64,000 nt of DNA from the NCBI RefSeq assembly GCF_958450345.1, contig NC_088783.1, forward strand, positions 26,787,701 through 26,851,700, read 5' to 3'. A program made the position numbers and the translations under genes. The notes below the pieces were generated by a model. That model was not told where the DNA came from, ran no database searches, and worked only from the letters and a program-made list of their open reading frames with translations. This stretch comes from Calliphora vicina. Lineage: Eukaryota; Arthropoda; Insecta; Diptera; Calliphoridae. Below are positions 46,926 to 59,669 of the stretch, piece by piece (the stretch's first letter is position 1; each line of letters opens with the position of its first letter).

Positions 46926-49454
46926 GTCACCATAATCCTACAAAATCTTGTATAGTTCAAAAAGAAATTGTCAAACAAATTTCAATTTTACAACTGACTG
47001 GATGCTAAAAATTTCATTTTAATTAAAACTGTTTATCAAACATTTAAAAATTGGGTGTGTTAAGCAAATATTAGAAGTTCAATGCATAGAGAAATACACA
47101 TAGAGCGGAAACTAGAAAAAAACACAAACAAATTAATCATAAAAATAATCCAGCAGTTAACCAAGTAGTTAATATATCCCTTATAGACAGTAATTGTCAC
47201 TAATGTCTGACAACTTGGCTGATTCCAATCTACTATATACTTTCTGTCATTTGACACGTATGTGGTTCAGTTAAGTCAATTGGTTACTTTATACATCTCA
47301 GGTAATCTAGTGGGAAGACAATTGTTACTTATGTGTCTCTAAGTAATCTAGAGTGAAGTCACTTTAAACGTTTATTTTGTTCTGCAGTTTTTTATGAGTA
47401 ATTTGCAGAAACAGTTTTTTGTTGCTTAAGTATACTGACATTTTATGTAACCTATCTGTCTATGAGATGTCTTTTTAACTGACTTTTTCAAGACAATTAT
47501 CACCCGTGCATGATAATTGTAGCCGATCAAGTTCCTAGTTAAGTAGCTAGTAAGGTAACTGACTCTATGTAACCAGTATGTAAATCCAATGCGTTGACTA
47601 CTTTGGACCAGCTATTAGAGAGTCTCATTGTAATCCAAAAGGGTCAATTGACAGACTAGTCACGTAGCTAGTTATGTAACTAGTTGTAAATGATAGGTAA
47701 AGTGTTTACTTCGGGACAGTCTACGAGTGTTGCTTTAGCTTTTTTTACTAATACATTATCACCTCTTAGGTATTTGACAACTGAGTTAGGTTTTCGACAG
47801 CAGATTTGCCGATCTATTTGTATTTATCTATGGTTCAAAGGCTTTAATAAAAATCTAAATAAAAAACATTTTCTAAAGTCTGGTGTACAAATCTATAGAC
47901 AATCAAAAGGCCACATTTATTGACCCGTTTACTTTAATAGACAATATATTAATTGTCTTGCTAATCAGTCAAATTAAAGTATCTATAAATTTGATAGAAC
48001 ATACATGTATTATTTATAAACAGACATTCGGAATTACTATGTAAAGTATCATTTATACTAATTAGCTGTCATACGGATATACATGACCATCAACTATTTA
48101 ATACTTCCAACAAAAAATGTCAAGGGATGTATTTTTGTAGGTGTATTATACACCTCAATATTGGGAGAAAACGACATTAAATATTCCAGCTATGACAACA
48201 GTTTACTATTAAGTATGAGCATTATAATTAATTATAATTTAGGCCAGACAGCCCGCATTAAATAAATGTTAATTGCTTTTGATAGTCAATAAAATTGACT
48301 AAAAGCAAATACGCAATTTTAAGAGTAGTCACAATTAAGTGTATTTGTGTAGCTAATAAACTATTTTTTTTATTGATTGATTCATTGTGGTATTACAAAT
48401 GTACACATGTATTTCAATATTAAGTTAAGTTTTTTTTTTTGCAATTAATGAACCATTTGCAAGCATTAGGCATTCGATTTAGACTGAGACAATTAAATGC
48501 ATTTATGTGCGTATAAAACACTAATGAATTTCTTAAACACTCATTTAATATATAACATTGCTTTTGTATTCATTATAGGAAAATTTTATAAATTACTTTT
48601 GAAGTCGTCTAATCAAATTTTTCAGTCAATAATCGTTTAACGAATTAATTTCTTTGAAACCCATTTGCTTCATAATTAAATCTTAAATTGTTATACATCA
48701 TCAATATCAAGGTTCCCTAAAAGCTAACCCTTCTTAAACTAACAATTTCCTTGAAAATTTCCATTATTTTATAAAAAAAAAAAATTTCAATATTTAAGCC
48801 ATTATTTTATATGATCCAGTTAGTGTATGTAAGTGAAAAAAGCACGTACTCTAATACAACATTCATCCGTACAAAAATTCATCTCGATTCTCGGCGTACA
48901 CTATCAAATTATTATTTGTCGAGAACTAATATAACAACATGTATCTAAACTATACAAGTAGACGAATTTATGTATGTGTCTGCTAGATAATGTGTGTGTG
49001 TAGACTCTCTATATCAATCTATCTGTATAGCAAACTCATTACACTCAACAACAGCAAGAACAACTAATACATATCTATACGATACAATACAGAAGACAAC
49101 AGTACAGAACAGCATATCGCCACGCAACAGCAATGTGTGTAAACGACAACAAGGATGCTAAAGATGAAAAAATAACAAAAACTCAATGTGGAGAGTGTGT
49201 AAGGACAAGAATAAAAAAAAAACAAAAGACAAGGAAAATTTCATAACGATTTAACGACAATTGACTTTGTAGTTTATAGACTAAAGAGTAGTTTCCTTAT
49301 TTAAACTCATACATACATATGTGCACATTGTTTTACTAACTTATTGACAGTGTGCAAGAGAATAGTTTTAAAATTTAAAAAAAAAACTATAGATGATAAG
49401 GATTACAAAGCGAATTATAAAAAACATTTAGGTACTGATAGATCTAAACCAGTG
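46926..49454. other. AT-rich non-coding stretch; possible unassigned repeat at 47160-47700
   Basis: At 47160-47700 words such as 'agttaagt', 'gtaatctag', 'ctagttatgtaactagttg' and 'gtaactgactc' recur in both orientations, suggesting an old element without clear ends. The remainder (47700-49440) has TG/CA-rich microsatellites near 48985-49005 and no recognised gene. Confidence 0.4.
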
Positions 49455-49930
49455 CACGCAGAGAAAAAATATAGTTGTACATGGTTTAACCATTTTAAAT
49501 TTTTTTTCCAAGTTTTTTAACTATATTATGTTCACTGTAATTATTTATATGATTGCGGTAACCATAATATTTTTTCGTTAAAATTCATATCATTGTAGCA
49601 ATCATATACATATATGATTGTAGCAAATAAATATATGTTTGTGTCAACCATTTTTATGGTTAATACTTCACTATTTTGTATTGTTATCGGATTATGGCTA
49701 TTATACTCTCTGAACAACATATTATGATATGATTCATCCTGGGCATGATTGTCATTTATTTAATACAATCATATACATATATTTGCTGCAATCATGTGAG
49801 TCGTAACATTACCATATTATGGTTACGGCAATCATATAAATATTTACAGAGACCATAATATTGTTAAAAAACTTTAAAAATGTTGAAATGGTTATGGTAA
49901 ACATATACGACTATATATTTTCTCTGGGTG
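49455..49930. mobile_element. Palindromic MITE family 'cacNcagag', copy 4 (full length, 476 bp)
   Basis: The left end is cacgcagagaaaaaatatag, then ttgtaca. The inverted right end is cacccagagaaaatatatag, then tcgtatatg. Internal mirrored blocks: 'gattgcggtaaccataatat' facing 'catattatggttacggcaat', and 'aatcatatacatatatgatt' near its centre. This copy best defines the family's length. No coding sequence. Confidence 0.8.
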
Positions 49931-50139
49931 TGGTCTGCACTGATAGCTACCAGAAACCAAAATCACTATAATTAGGTGATCATATTGCAACATAGAAAGA
50001 AAGTGCATAACATGTTTTTATTATCCATGATATCTTTATGTCGATCACTGATATAAAAAATCTAAACAAATTAAAAAAAACTAATGAATTTACTAAAAAC
50101 TAACAAAATAGTTTTAGAAATATACTCAAATTAAAAGTG

Positions 50140-51960
50140 CTCACCAACTAGGGTTATATAACGAGACAAAAGTTCGAAATTTCGACTTTGTTAGTTAGAT
50201 TTTAGATAGTCGACTTTTTAGACTGTTATCTTATTTTAATCTAAAAAATATATGGTTGCAAGATATATTGATAAAATATATATTTTTTAAATAAAATAAA
50301 AAAAATTTAATTTTTGCGTTCCATGATACTTCATATGGGGCAATTAAACTGTATAGAAAGAACTTATTATATGTTTGGTATATTATCGTCTCTACTCAGG
50401 ACTCTAGTTTTAGATGAATTGATTTGAAAAAACTTAAGAATTTAGGCTTCTGTACATATGGTTAAGACGACGACCTGGTGTTATTTGTTACTGGTTGGGA
50501 AGAAATAACGATATCGGAAAGGATGCAAATTCATCTTGATATAAGCAGCAAGTGATGCGGTGAAATGAGGTTAAATCTATTCTTCAATTAGTAGAGATAG
50601 AGTTCTAAGACTCATCGACCCGACTTTGAAAACTCATCTATGTATCTTTGAGTACTCATTTCTTGGAAAAGTCATTTGCAAAACACTGCTAAGTGGGGCA
50701 GAATCGAAATTTTTTGGAAAAAAATCTGGCATTTCTAAACGGCTGGTCCGATTGGGAAAAATTTGAATTGGTCATAGCCAAGGCCCTACAAATGCCTTCG
50801 ACATGTAAAATTTTTTGTTTCCCATCCGATTTCAAAGCTCGGCTCGATTTTGAAAAAATATGCTTGCACGTTATATTTATCTCTTACAATTTCGTAGTTA
50901 TAGGTATTTCAAAATTTAAATTTTAAAATTTTGCCATACCTTGGTCCACTTTTTTAAAAATATAGGGCGCACTTTTTTACCGAATGGACTTCAATTTCTT
51001 TTTAATTTAGACAACTAAATTCCCAACAACATACAAAAGATTTCAGAGCAATATCAATTACAAATCCAAAAATAACCGATTTTCAATTTAAATATTCAAG
51101 AAATAGTATATTTTTGCTGATTTTTGGACAAAAAAAAACAAAAAAAAGAGTTAAGTTACCTTTTTTTATTAAAAAACAACTTTCTTTAAGAATGTACAAC
51201 AATTTTATGTTTTTCTATAAAGTTTCTTTACGAAGAAATTTACCTATTTTTTATAAAAATTTCAAATTTGGGCCACATGTTCTAAAATCCCAAAGCTGGG
51301 ATCAGAAAATGGAAAGCAGCTTTGGAAACCCTGATGTGTTTCCGATTTATCCCTAAAGTATTTTCCCAGCCCCGAAGGAAATATGGACCCTATAGGCAAA
51401 ATTGTAAAAACTAACATTTTTGGGATTTTCGTTCCGATTTTTAGGAATTGCGGGATTTCCTTTGACCTTTTGACCTTGTTATTTCGACTGAAAAACTTAA
51501 AACACGCTGAAAACTTTATTAAGTTTCGCTAATAAATACAAATTTTATTACATATTCCACATTTATTCCGAGCTATATTTTTTGTTTAGATAAGTTAATT
51601 TTTGTTCTTACAAAAAAAATTTCAAATCAATATCTCAAGTAGATTCGAAAATATGCCACATTAAAACTCCGTTCTTCAAAAATATTGCACTTTTTCATAC
51701 TAAAATTTTTTTATAAATTTTCTTAATATTTTATTAAACACAAATCATTGGATCTGACTCAGTCACATTAAGAAAATTTATAGAAATTCTTTAGTATGAA
51801 AAAGTGCAATATTTTTGAAGGACAAAGTTTTAAAATGCTTGAAAATTACCTCCTTTTCCGTGAGAAGTTGTGAAAAATTCCATTCAAAGTGAAATTACTC
51901 AAAATTAATTTGTATTTAAATTGAATGGTCAAAAATATAGCTGTCAATCGAACCATCTTG
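50140..51960. repeat. Unassigned repeat-like region with an internal palindrome
   Basis: From 50693 onwards the sequence gtggggcagaatcgaaattt and the following wording ('cggctggtccgattgggaaa') look like an old dispersed element. At 51661-51832 an inverted pair is clear: ttcttcaaaaatattgcact, then ttttcatactaaa faces tttagtatgaaaaagtgcaa, then tatttttgaagga, around a 40-bp loop containing gatctgactcagtc. The open frames at 50693 and 51114 have no recognised similarity. Confidence 0.45.
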
Positions 51961-53764
51961 TTAACTCTTAAGTAATGATAAAAACATATTAAAAAATTCT
52001 TTTTTTTTGTATAAAATTAAGATATCTGAGCTAGTGTTGGATTTGGTAATCATTTTTGTATGAATGACCATCGAAATACATTTTGTTTATATATAAAATA
52101 TAATATTCATATCTAGTCTAATATTACAATTACAAATTTCAAGTTTGATTCATTTAAAAATTAAATATTTTTTTGTTGTTAGACTGTTTGCCCTTGTTAG
52201 ATCACATCATCATCACATATGATTTAGAAAAAAATAATATTTATACATATATGATCAGGTAAGATTTCATAATGATTCAGTTACTGAACTAAAAATGTAT
52301 TCTACAGTTCACTGTTGATTTAGGATGATGCTAACATGATTGTACAATACAAGTCTTAACAATAGATGAAGACAAAAAATCTAAAGATGATGGTTGTTAT
52401 TAAAACGAGAAAGTCGAAACAAAAGAAGACAAACAATAAAAGATAATACTTGAAAGCAACAATTTGTACCAGCAATATGTACTAGTTAATACCAGCATTT
52501 AAATGCAGACAATATGTTTAATATTAAATTTATTTAAGAAATTTTCTTCATCACAATGTTAATAAACTTGTGTTTTCCCCTATAGGGATATAAACTGTAA
52601 CCAAAAAGCATTAGAAATAATCAAAACCAAAATAAGGTAAATATGTAAAAGGACATATGGGTACAATTTGTTTCGTTTAACTTTTTTTGAACAAAGTCCC
52701 TTGACTTTTGGTTAAGAGTTTACAGCATTGTGGAATTCTAATTCTAAAGCAGATAAATAATTGAAAAAAGTTTTGACTTAAAATTGATTTTGTGTATATT
52801 TTCTTTTTTGCCTAAATTGTAATGCTTGTTGTGTAAAAGGTTTTTCTTTTTCCATACCAAAATTCTAGATAACAAAGTAAATTTCCTGGGGACGAGACAG
52901 ATAGCAACAACAAGGCTCAAAAAGGACATCAAATAAGTTTTTTTTTGTGTTAATTTTTGTCTATTATGTTTGTTTAGTAAATTGTTTGCTCATGAAATGT
53001 TGTTGTCATTTTTAGTAGGCCAAATATACATAATATGTATGTACGTTTAAATATGAGCTATAATATTACAATACCATTTTCTTCGAAAGTCTGTTGTACC
53101 ACCTTCTTTCTATGTAAAATAGTATTTATATTTACATTTTTTAAGGGTATTTATAGGCTTTTTAAGGATTTGGTGACACCAGCACAGGAACATTAATTTC
53201 CTGGAAGGAGTAAAATCAAAATTGAGTCTGTTAATATAAATGTAAATTTGCCTATTACTTTGTTGGTAGACGGTTGAAATTAAATTATCAATCGGGGTAT
53301 ACTTTACAGACTTTAAGGAAGAGATATTGCGATCTTCTCTTATTTTATAATTGCGTCAAAATTTAACAAATTTGCCACAAGCAATTTTAGACACACGTAC
53401 ATCGACATTATTATTTCGCTACCCAACTATTTTATTTTTGTGTTGTAACAAAAGGCTAAACTATTCTAAAGAACAGTATTGTCAAACGTTGGAGTTTATG
53501 ACCATAACACTGAACAACACATGATTTTGGGATTCAATTGTAACAATTGCACGTGAAAGTAGCCCTAAAAATAAGAACTTCTGCATCATTAGTTTTTTCA
53601 AGTTGGCTGCCGTAATAATTTAATGGCCATATGATTTTTTTTTTGCTCAAGGTGGATTTTTATTACTTTTTCTATATTTTAACACGGTTATATCTCGGTA
53701 TACCGTAAGGAATATACCGAAGCAAAATTGTAGATATTGAATAAGAGAAAAATAACCCGAGTTA
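51961..53764. other. AT-rich non-coding stretch, nothing recognised
   Basis: No terminal repeats, RNA genes or protein similarity were seen. The minus frame at 52744-52932 is not recognised. Confidence 0.5.
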
Positions 53765-54175
53765 TTGAGCAAAAAAATTAAAAATGGGGAAGAGATTTTT
53801 GAGGCACTGGATGCACTTTTTTCGGGTAGGTATGTTCCGCTTTTTTTCTCCTATATGGAATTACCCAGATTACCGCCTCACAATCTCCAAATGAAAGTCC
53901 GATCGGTAATCATAATATTACGAAATATAAACCAATGTCTTTGTAATGGCATCCCACTTGCGGTAAAAAACCTGATGAGTAACGTCATCGAAGCAACCAT
54001 ACTTCAAGGAAAGTACAAAGGAGAAGACATTTTGATACCTCGGATACCAATGGCTCCGACCGAAATGCCATTCGATTTTTAACGCTTGCAGTTTCCGATA
54101 CGGCTTGCATTTGCCATGACAGTTAATAAATCTCAAATCCAATTTGGACAGGACAACATCTGTCGAGTCAGCTAG
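53765..54175 (+). pseudogene. Helitron helicase C-terminal relic and 3' terminus
   Basis: Residues include MELPRLPPHNLQMKVRSVII, ILRNINQCLCNGIPLAVKNL, NVIEATILQGKYKGEDILIP and RIPMAPTEMPFDF, then an in-frame stop at 54080-54082. It continues in the same frame as RLQFPIRLAFAMTVNKSQ. 'LRN....LCNGT', 'IPRI', 'P..F.R.QFP....FAMT.NKSQ' are the last helicase motifs (V-VI) of the Pif1-like helicase in Helitrons. A deletion follows NKSQ, joining to NICRVS and a stop in gtcagctagt. CTAG followed by T at 54172-54176 fits a Helitron 3' end. The Rep domain and 5' end are absent. Confidence 0.8.
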
Positions 54176-54234
54176 TTTAAAATAATTATGGGATATCAAA
54201 TTTTATTTGGGGACTGCGGATTTTATTGGGGATA

Positions 54235-54500
54235 TTATTGAAAAATGAGTTGGGTACCATACTAATTGAAGCAGAGAGACCATGAAAGATGATTTAGCGT
54301 GTCCGAATTGATGCTAAAACGCTATAAAAGAAAATCATTTTTGCACTGAATCATTACTTGCAATGACATATGTACCCGGCCAACTAGCCGAGTGACACCA
54401 AAGCCAAATATCCGTGGCACTAAGGTAATTCTCTGTATCTTTTGGGGTCCTATCTATTGTGAGCTGCTGACCAGACCATCACAGGAAACCTGTATCGAAC
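54235..54500 (+). pseudogene. Mariner (irritans-type) transposase relic
   Basis: Shares with the relics at 1420 and 44050: 'ttgggtaccatactaNttga', 'gctataaaagaaaatcattt', 'tgaatcattacttgcaatga', 'aagccaaatatccNtggcac', 'tattgtgagctgctgaccag' and 'catcacaggaaacctgtatc'. It covers the linker and the first part of the catalytic domain, up to ITGNLYR. The reading frame is destroyed. The 3' side runs directly into a MITE copy. Confidence 0.75.
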
Positions 54501-54768
54501 CATATTATGTTGTTCTCGGAGTATGACATCATAATCTGAGAACAACATATTACGATATAATGATTCGTCATAAAAATGGTTGTCACAAACATAAAATTAT
54601 TTACTGTAACTATATAAATGATTGACACAATCATGTATATCGTAAGTTAATCATATTATTGTTACCACAATCATGGAAATAATTATTGTGACTATAATAT
54701 TGTTAAACAATTTGTGAACATGTTGAAATGGTTACAGTAAACATGCACAACTATATTTTTTTCTGGGT
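54501..54768. mobile_element. Palindromic MITE family 'cacNcagag', copy 5 (right half)
   Basis: Starts near the centre ('atattatgttgttctcggag') and reads to ttctgggta. It has 'gattcgtcataaaaatggtt', 'catattattgttaccacaat' and 'gactataatattgttaaaca'. The left half is absent, with mariner sequence directly at the junction. Confidence 0.7.
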
Positions 54769-55566
54769 AGGAATTATTCTTTTAACCTAAACTTAGCTTA
54801 TTATTTTTGCAAAAAAATTTCATCTGTAGCTTAAATCATATTCCATACTGCCATTTAGTTTATTTACACTGGGTTTAACACGTCCCAACTACTATCACAA
54901 TAACAATAACAACAGCAAGCCGGAAAGCAAACACAAACTTTACACCAAAAAGCCTGTAATTTCTAACAAGTGGCCACTAAATGGGAAAACCCAACCAACC
55001 TCCAACTAGGTTAAGTACACAAAATAACAGGCAAGAAACATAAAAACAACACAAAATAAAAATGTAAAAAACAAAAGTTTCACTTATAACCACTTCCCAA
55101 TAACACCCATACTGTTTAACGCATTTCCTTGTTTTTCTTCAGTTTTTTTTTTTTTTGGCGAAAAAAAACTTTATTTTTTAATTATTTTCAAATTTCTTTA
55201 GCACTTACCAAAGAAAAATATTTAAATAACCACTTATAACTACAGCATGTTAAAAATTATAGACAATTTAATTCGTTTCATAAATCCTCTACAAATTAGA
55301 AAGAACATCTAAAAAACATAAACCCATTTAAAAGAATGTGTCAAAAATATGAATGTCTTTTAAAGGCGAAAAAATATAATCCAATATGACACCAACTTAA
55401 TTTCCCAAAGGTATAAAAAAATGAAAAACTTTCACAATAATATTATATTCAGGCAACAACAAATATGAAAATATAACAGCAACAGCACAAACGAAACTTT
55501 TCACGTTTCGGAATGGTTGTGTAAATAAACCATTTATGTATTTAGTTTAGTATGTGTTAGTAATAA
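54769..55566. other. AT-rich non-coding stretch, nothing recognised
   Basis: Contains a CAA/ACAACAGC-rich part near 54900. No gene or element ends were found. Confidence 0.55.
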
Positions 55567-55930
55567 GGTGGACCCTCTTTAGCACTTTTTCGATTTTCGA
55601 TACTCCCAAGATCTAAAATTGAAACAAAATTCAGTGGAATACAAAATATTAACATTTCCTCAAACTATTAACTATTTCGATATTTTGATATCCTATTGTA
55701 AAACTATTTATATATCAGCGGCATCTTCTGACAATTTCTAGAATAATCCGGTCTGTCGTGGTTTTTCAAAACTCAAAAAGTAAAAAAATTTACTTTTACT
55801 TCTTTGAACCAATTCACAAAGAGTTATCTTTAGAATGGAAATGTTTCTAAAATATATCTTTGAACAATTTTAAATTTCTTTTTTGAGTTGAAAATCTCGT
55901 CTATTATTTTGAGCTCTACACAAATATTAC
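55567..55930. repeat. Fragment of the 'gggtgg' dispersed repeat
   Basis: Opens aaggtggaccctctttagca, then cttttt and 'cgatactcccaagatctaaa', parallel to the openings at 535 and 11309. The interior is diverged, and the right limit is approximate. Confidence 0.4.
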
Positions 55931-57100
55931 CATCCTAATATAAATATGTCTCTGTTAGTATCTATGTATTTATGTGTGTAGCTGTAAATAGTATCTCATT
56001 AAGTTAATATCTACGTTTGTATGTGCAAATGTATTTTAATATTTTTTTTATATGGAACTATGTTTGAGTATATACGGGTAAAATGAGTATTTAGATGGAA
56101 AAAATCTGCTTATAAGTATAAGGATGTGGTCAGCTGTCAGTGAGAATTGTTTAGAAGTGGTTGCGATAAAATATAATACTGTTATATTTGAATAGTAATA
56201 TTTTTTCTATTAGAAAACAGCATAGCTTACAAGTGTGAGTGGGTGAATTCCTGAGAAATATTATGTAAAAATAGCTCACTTATGTGCAAATATACTAAGC
56301 AATATATACTAAATAAGACAGATGGTTGGATAAACAAGTATTTGTTTAATTTATTATTATTTTTTTTGTGTGGTTAGTGTAATATGATTATTTTCAATTA
56401 CTTTTTTCCTTGACCTTGGGCTTTTATGAGGAAATTTTCTATTTATATATTGATGTAAATATTTGAAACGACGAAGAAAATAAAAATTGAAAAATATAAA
56501 TTTAATCGTACTATTAAATTATTTGAATTCATATAAATTTAAAATCATGCATTACCATACTGCTTCCCCGTAATAAATTCACACATTTTTAGGGGCTCCT
56601 AAGAAAAAAAGTTCTAAGTAGGAATTCGAAAAATTCCACTAGTATGTGGAATCTGGAGAGTGAAACAAGCACTCACACATTCCTTTCCAGAATCCAAGAT
56701 TTCTGTATGATGAGATCCCATTTGCAAGCAAGTTTGTGTATGTTTTGTTGTATTTAAATAATAGCTTTTGTGTTCTCGCTTACACTTCTACATCTAAGAA
56801 GCGCTTTTTTTAAAGGACACAAACAAATTATTGCATTCGTAAGGGGTTTGGAAAGAATTTGTTAATTTATTACTGGCTGTCTTAATGGATTATAGATAAT
56901 TTTGAAATGCCTTTTACAATTATATCTAAAGTGAATTTAAAAATGATATTTTGTGAAATAATATTTCACTTAACTTTTCAGCCATGCTTTTTTTTGTATA
57001 AGTTTAAAATCAAAACAATTGCATTTTTACTTTAATCAAGGTTAGTTTATTATAAAAAGTAAGAAAAAATTAATCAAAACATGAAAAAACCACCCCAATC
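55931..57100. other. AT-rich non-coding stretch, nothing recognised
   Basis: TGTG/TATG-rich microsatellite-like sequence near 55950-56100. No element ends or coding similarity. Confidence 0.55.
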
Positions 57101-57104
57101 CAAG

Positions 57105-58250
57105 GTTTTTTGTGGAGTGAAGTGGTTAGTTTACTAACCACCGTGGGGGTTGGCATTAAAAATAATTATGATAAAAATTTTTGTTTCGTATAAATTTTTT
57201 TGAAATCGAATATTTTTACTAAATTTTCTGACCATATAACCGAAAAATCAAAGTAACACTGAATTCGATGAACAATAAACACTGTGTTTTTATACCCTAC
57301 ACCACCATAGTGGAGAGGGTATATTGGGTTAGTGCTGATGTTTTTAATATACCAAAATGTTGTCCCAACACGCATCTTAAAGTATACCAATTTGTTCAGG
57401 ATCACTTTCTGAGTCGATCTAGCGATTTCCGTCCGTCCGTCCGTCTGTCCGTCCATGTAAACTTTGTAATCAAACTACAGATCGCAATTTCAAAAATAAT
57501 TCGATAAAATTTGGTACAAGCTTCTTTAATTCCTTAAGGACGAAGCCTATTGAATTTGGTTAGAATCGGTCCATTATTTCTCCTAGCCCCCATACGATTG
57601 CCCTATCTGAAAATAGTTAAGCTCTCATAAATATCTTATTTATGTAGATATCGAAACAAAATTTTGCAAAAATGATTTTTATATAAGTCAAACTGGCCTC
57701 ACCAAATTTTGTGATGATCGGTCCACAATTAGTCATAGCTACCATATAGGCCCACTTCCGAAAATCAATTTAACTAGCATAAATCTCTTAAAAATATTGG
57801 TATCCTAATAAAACTCATCGCAAATAATTTATATATATACAAAAATCATGTCACTAAATTGTATAATGATCGGTCCATAATTAGTCATAGCTCCCATATA
57901 ATGCACACTTCCGAAAATCATTTTAATGAGTGTAGATTTCTTAAAAATGTTGGTATTCAAACAAAATTCAACACAAATAGGTTTCATATATGCAGAAGTC
58001 ATGCCACCTAATTTTATTGCGATTGATCCATAATTATATTGGTGTAGGATATCATATGGTCGGGCTTGACCGACTATACTTTCTTACTGTTTTTTATTGA
58101 ATGCTTTCAAATTAAAGTTTTGCAAAAAAATCATAAGCGATGACTTCAAAAACTATAATTGTTTAGCAAAATGGCAATAGATGATAATAAACTATGTTTT
58201 AAAGACTATAGAAAATGTGGTTAGTAAACTGACCACCCAATCGCAAAGAG
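57105..58250. mobile_element. ~1.15 kb piggyBac-like element carrying family A
   Basis: The right terminus, inverted, is ctctttgcgattgggtggtc, then agtttactaaccac, directly next to TTAA (58251-58254). The left end has the matching ttttgtggagtgaagtggtt, then agtttactaaccac (57109-57141), with its outermost bases decayed. The 'yctttgNcga' start next to TTAA resembles the 21320-22085 element. Most of the interior is family A copy 3, and no transposase was found. Confidence 0.5.
57291..58092 (+). repeat. Dispersed fly repeat family A, copy 3 (longest)
   Basis: Starts tataccctacaccaccatag and ends cgggcttgaccgactatact, then ttcttactg. In order it has 'gttgtcccaacacgcatctt', 'caggatcactttctgagtcg', the ccgtccgtccgtctgtcc run, 'ccattatttctcctagcccc', then about three ~152-bp subunits marked by ggtccataattagtcatagc (57718, 57870, 58023 approx.). 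No coding sequence. This is the reference copy for the family in this window. Confidence 0.8.
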
Positions 58251-58450
58251 TTAAATGTCACTTTAAATGGGTCGATATTGTACGTTTAAAAATTTTGCAA
58301 ATATATTTATAAACAATACAATCCAAATTATATATTAACAATCCAAATTATATATTAGTTTTAATAAAGGGTGTCTCAAAATGTTCGCATGATTTTAATT
58401 AAATAGAAAATAATTTTTTTTTTAAATTCTTTACAGTATTGGGTTATGTA

Positions 58451-59378
58451 TAGGGTTTTTAATTTCCCGACCTTTTTTGATTCCCGGGAATCGGTAAAAT
58501 TTTTCTCTACATTCCCGGGTACCCGACTGTTCCCGAAATATATAATAATACTGTAAACTGTGAATATTATAGCAACATTTCATATAAAAACTTAGTGTTA
58601 TAACCATTATATATAGAGCTTCGTATTAATTAATTCAATTTGAGCTTAATTCACTAAAATCTTAATCCGTTATTAAAAAATGTCAGCTTTTTGTTTCATA
58701 AATCCATTCCCAATATCTAATTCTTTAGCTTCCTTCAAAAGCTTCATTTAAATTGAATTAATTTTGAAGTTAATTAATAACATAATTTATTCAAACTTTG
58801 AATAATTTAATCTTTGTTGATTCAAATCTACTACAAATTGAGTTAAAATGTTATTATTTTGTTATTTATTTAAAATGTTATTTAGCTTTTAATCATTAAC
58901 AAAATGAATTGAAATAAAATTCTTAAGCCTTAGTTAAGTTATAAAATTTATGTTGATCTCGAAAATTTCCGAATTATTAGATTCAAAGGTGAATTTTTAT
59001 AATACAACATCTGCAAAACACACTCATTATAAAGCTGTCAAAAGTAGGGGCCTTTGTTCTACTAGTGATTTATGGAATAATTCGCACCTGTTAATCTTGG
59101 CATTGAAGATTATTCACCTTTATTTCTAGATCGTGCAGTTTTCCATATGCTTTTTAAAATGTTCATTCGAAAAACCCCAAATAAATAATAATAACAAGGG
59201 GCCTTTTTTCACTTTTCATTTTTTTTTTTTAAAAATAGAGTTCTAACTTGTTTTCTTTGTAGTTTCGTCATTTTTTAATTCCCGGGAATCCCGACTAAAA
59301 AGCCCAGGAATCCGGTAGTGAAAAATTGGCAAAATTCCCGGGAAATTTGTCCCGGGAATTCCCGGAATAAAAACCCTA
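58451..59378. mobile_element. 928-bp hAT-like element, 8-bp target duplication, copy 2
   Basis: The ends are tagggtttttaatttcccga and, inverted, tagggtttttattccgggaa. The 8-mer gttatgta is repeated exactly outside both ends (58443-58450 and 59379-59386). Subterminal attcccgggaatc, cattcccgggta, ttcccgggaatccc and ccgggaattcccgg repeats match the element at 25459-26370. The interior is AT-rich without a recognisable transposase. The 8-bp duplication and the transposase remnant in copy 1 support hAT. Confidence 0.85.
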
Positions 59379-59669
59379 GTTATGTATGATAAAAGTTTTA
59401 TCATAAAACAACGACAAAATGGCCTCCACTGGCACAATATGAAGCGCTAAATTTCCTCCACTAATGCTTCAATGGTGCATCCAGCAAAAATGTGCACCAA
59501 CCATTGACAGTAACGGTTATGAATAATATCAAAAAAGTTATTTTACAACAGTTATTTTGTGATTTTAAAAATAAAAATCTATTTAAAACAGTTATTTTTC
59601 AACGTAAAAATAAAAGTTTGCATGCAACTCTTGAAAATAAAGTTTTAATTAGCCGTCATAAAAAAAACT

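Noticed and set aside
57166..57507. Overlapping frames of 96 and 79 codons around the ccgtccgtcc run
   Set aside because: They translate family A repeat sequence; the same words occur at 10330-10490 in the opposite orientation with different frames.
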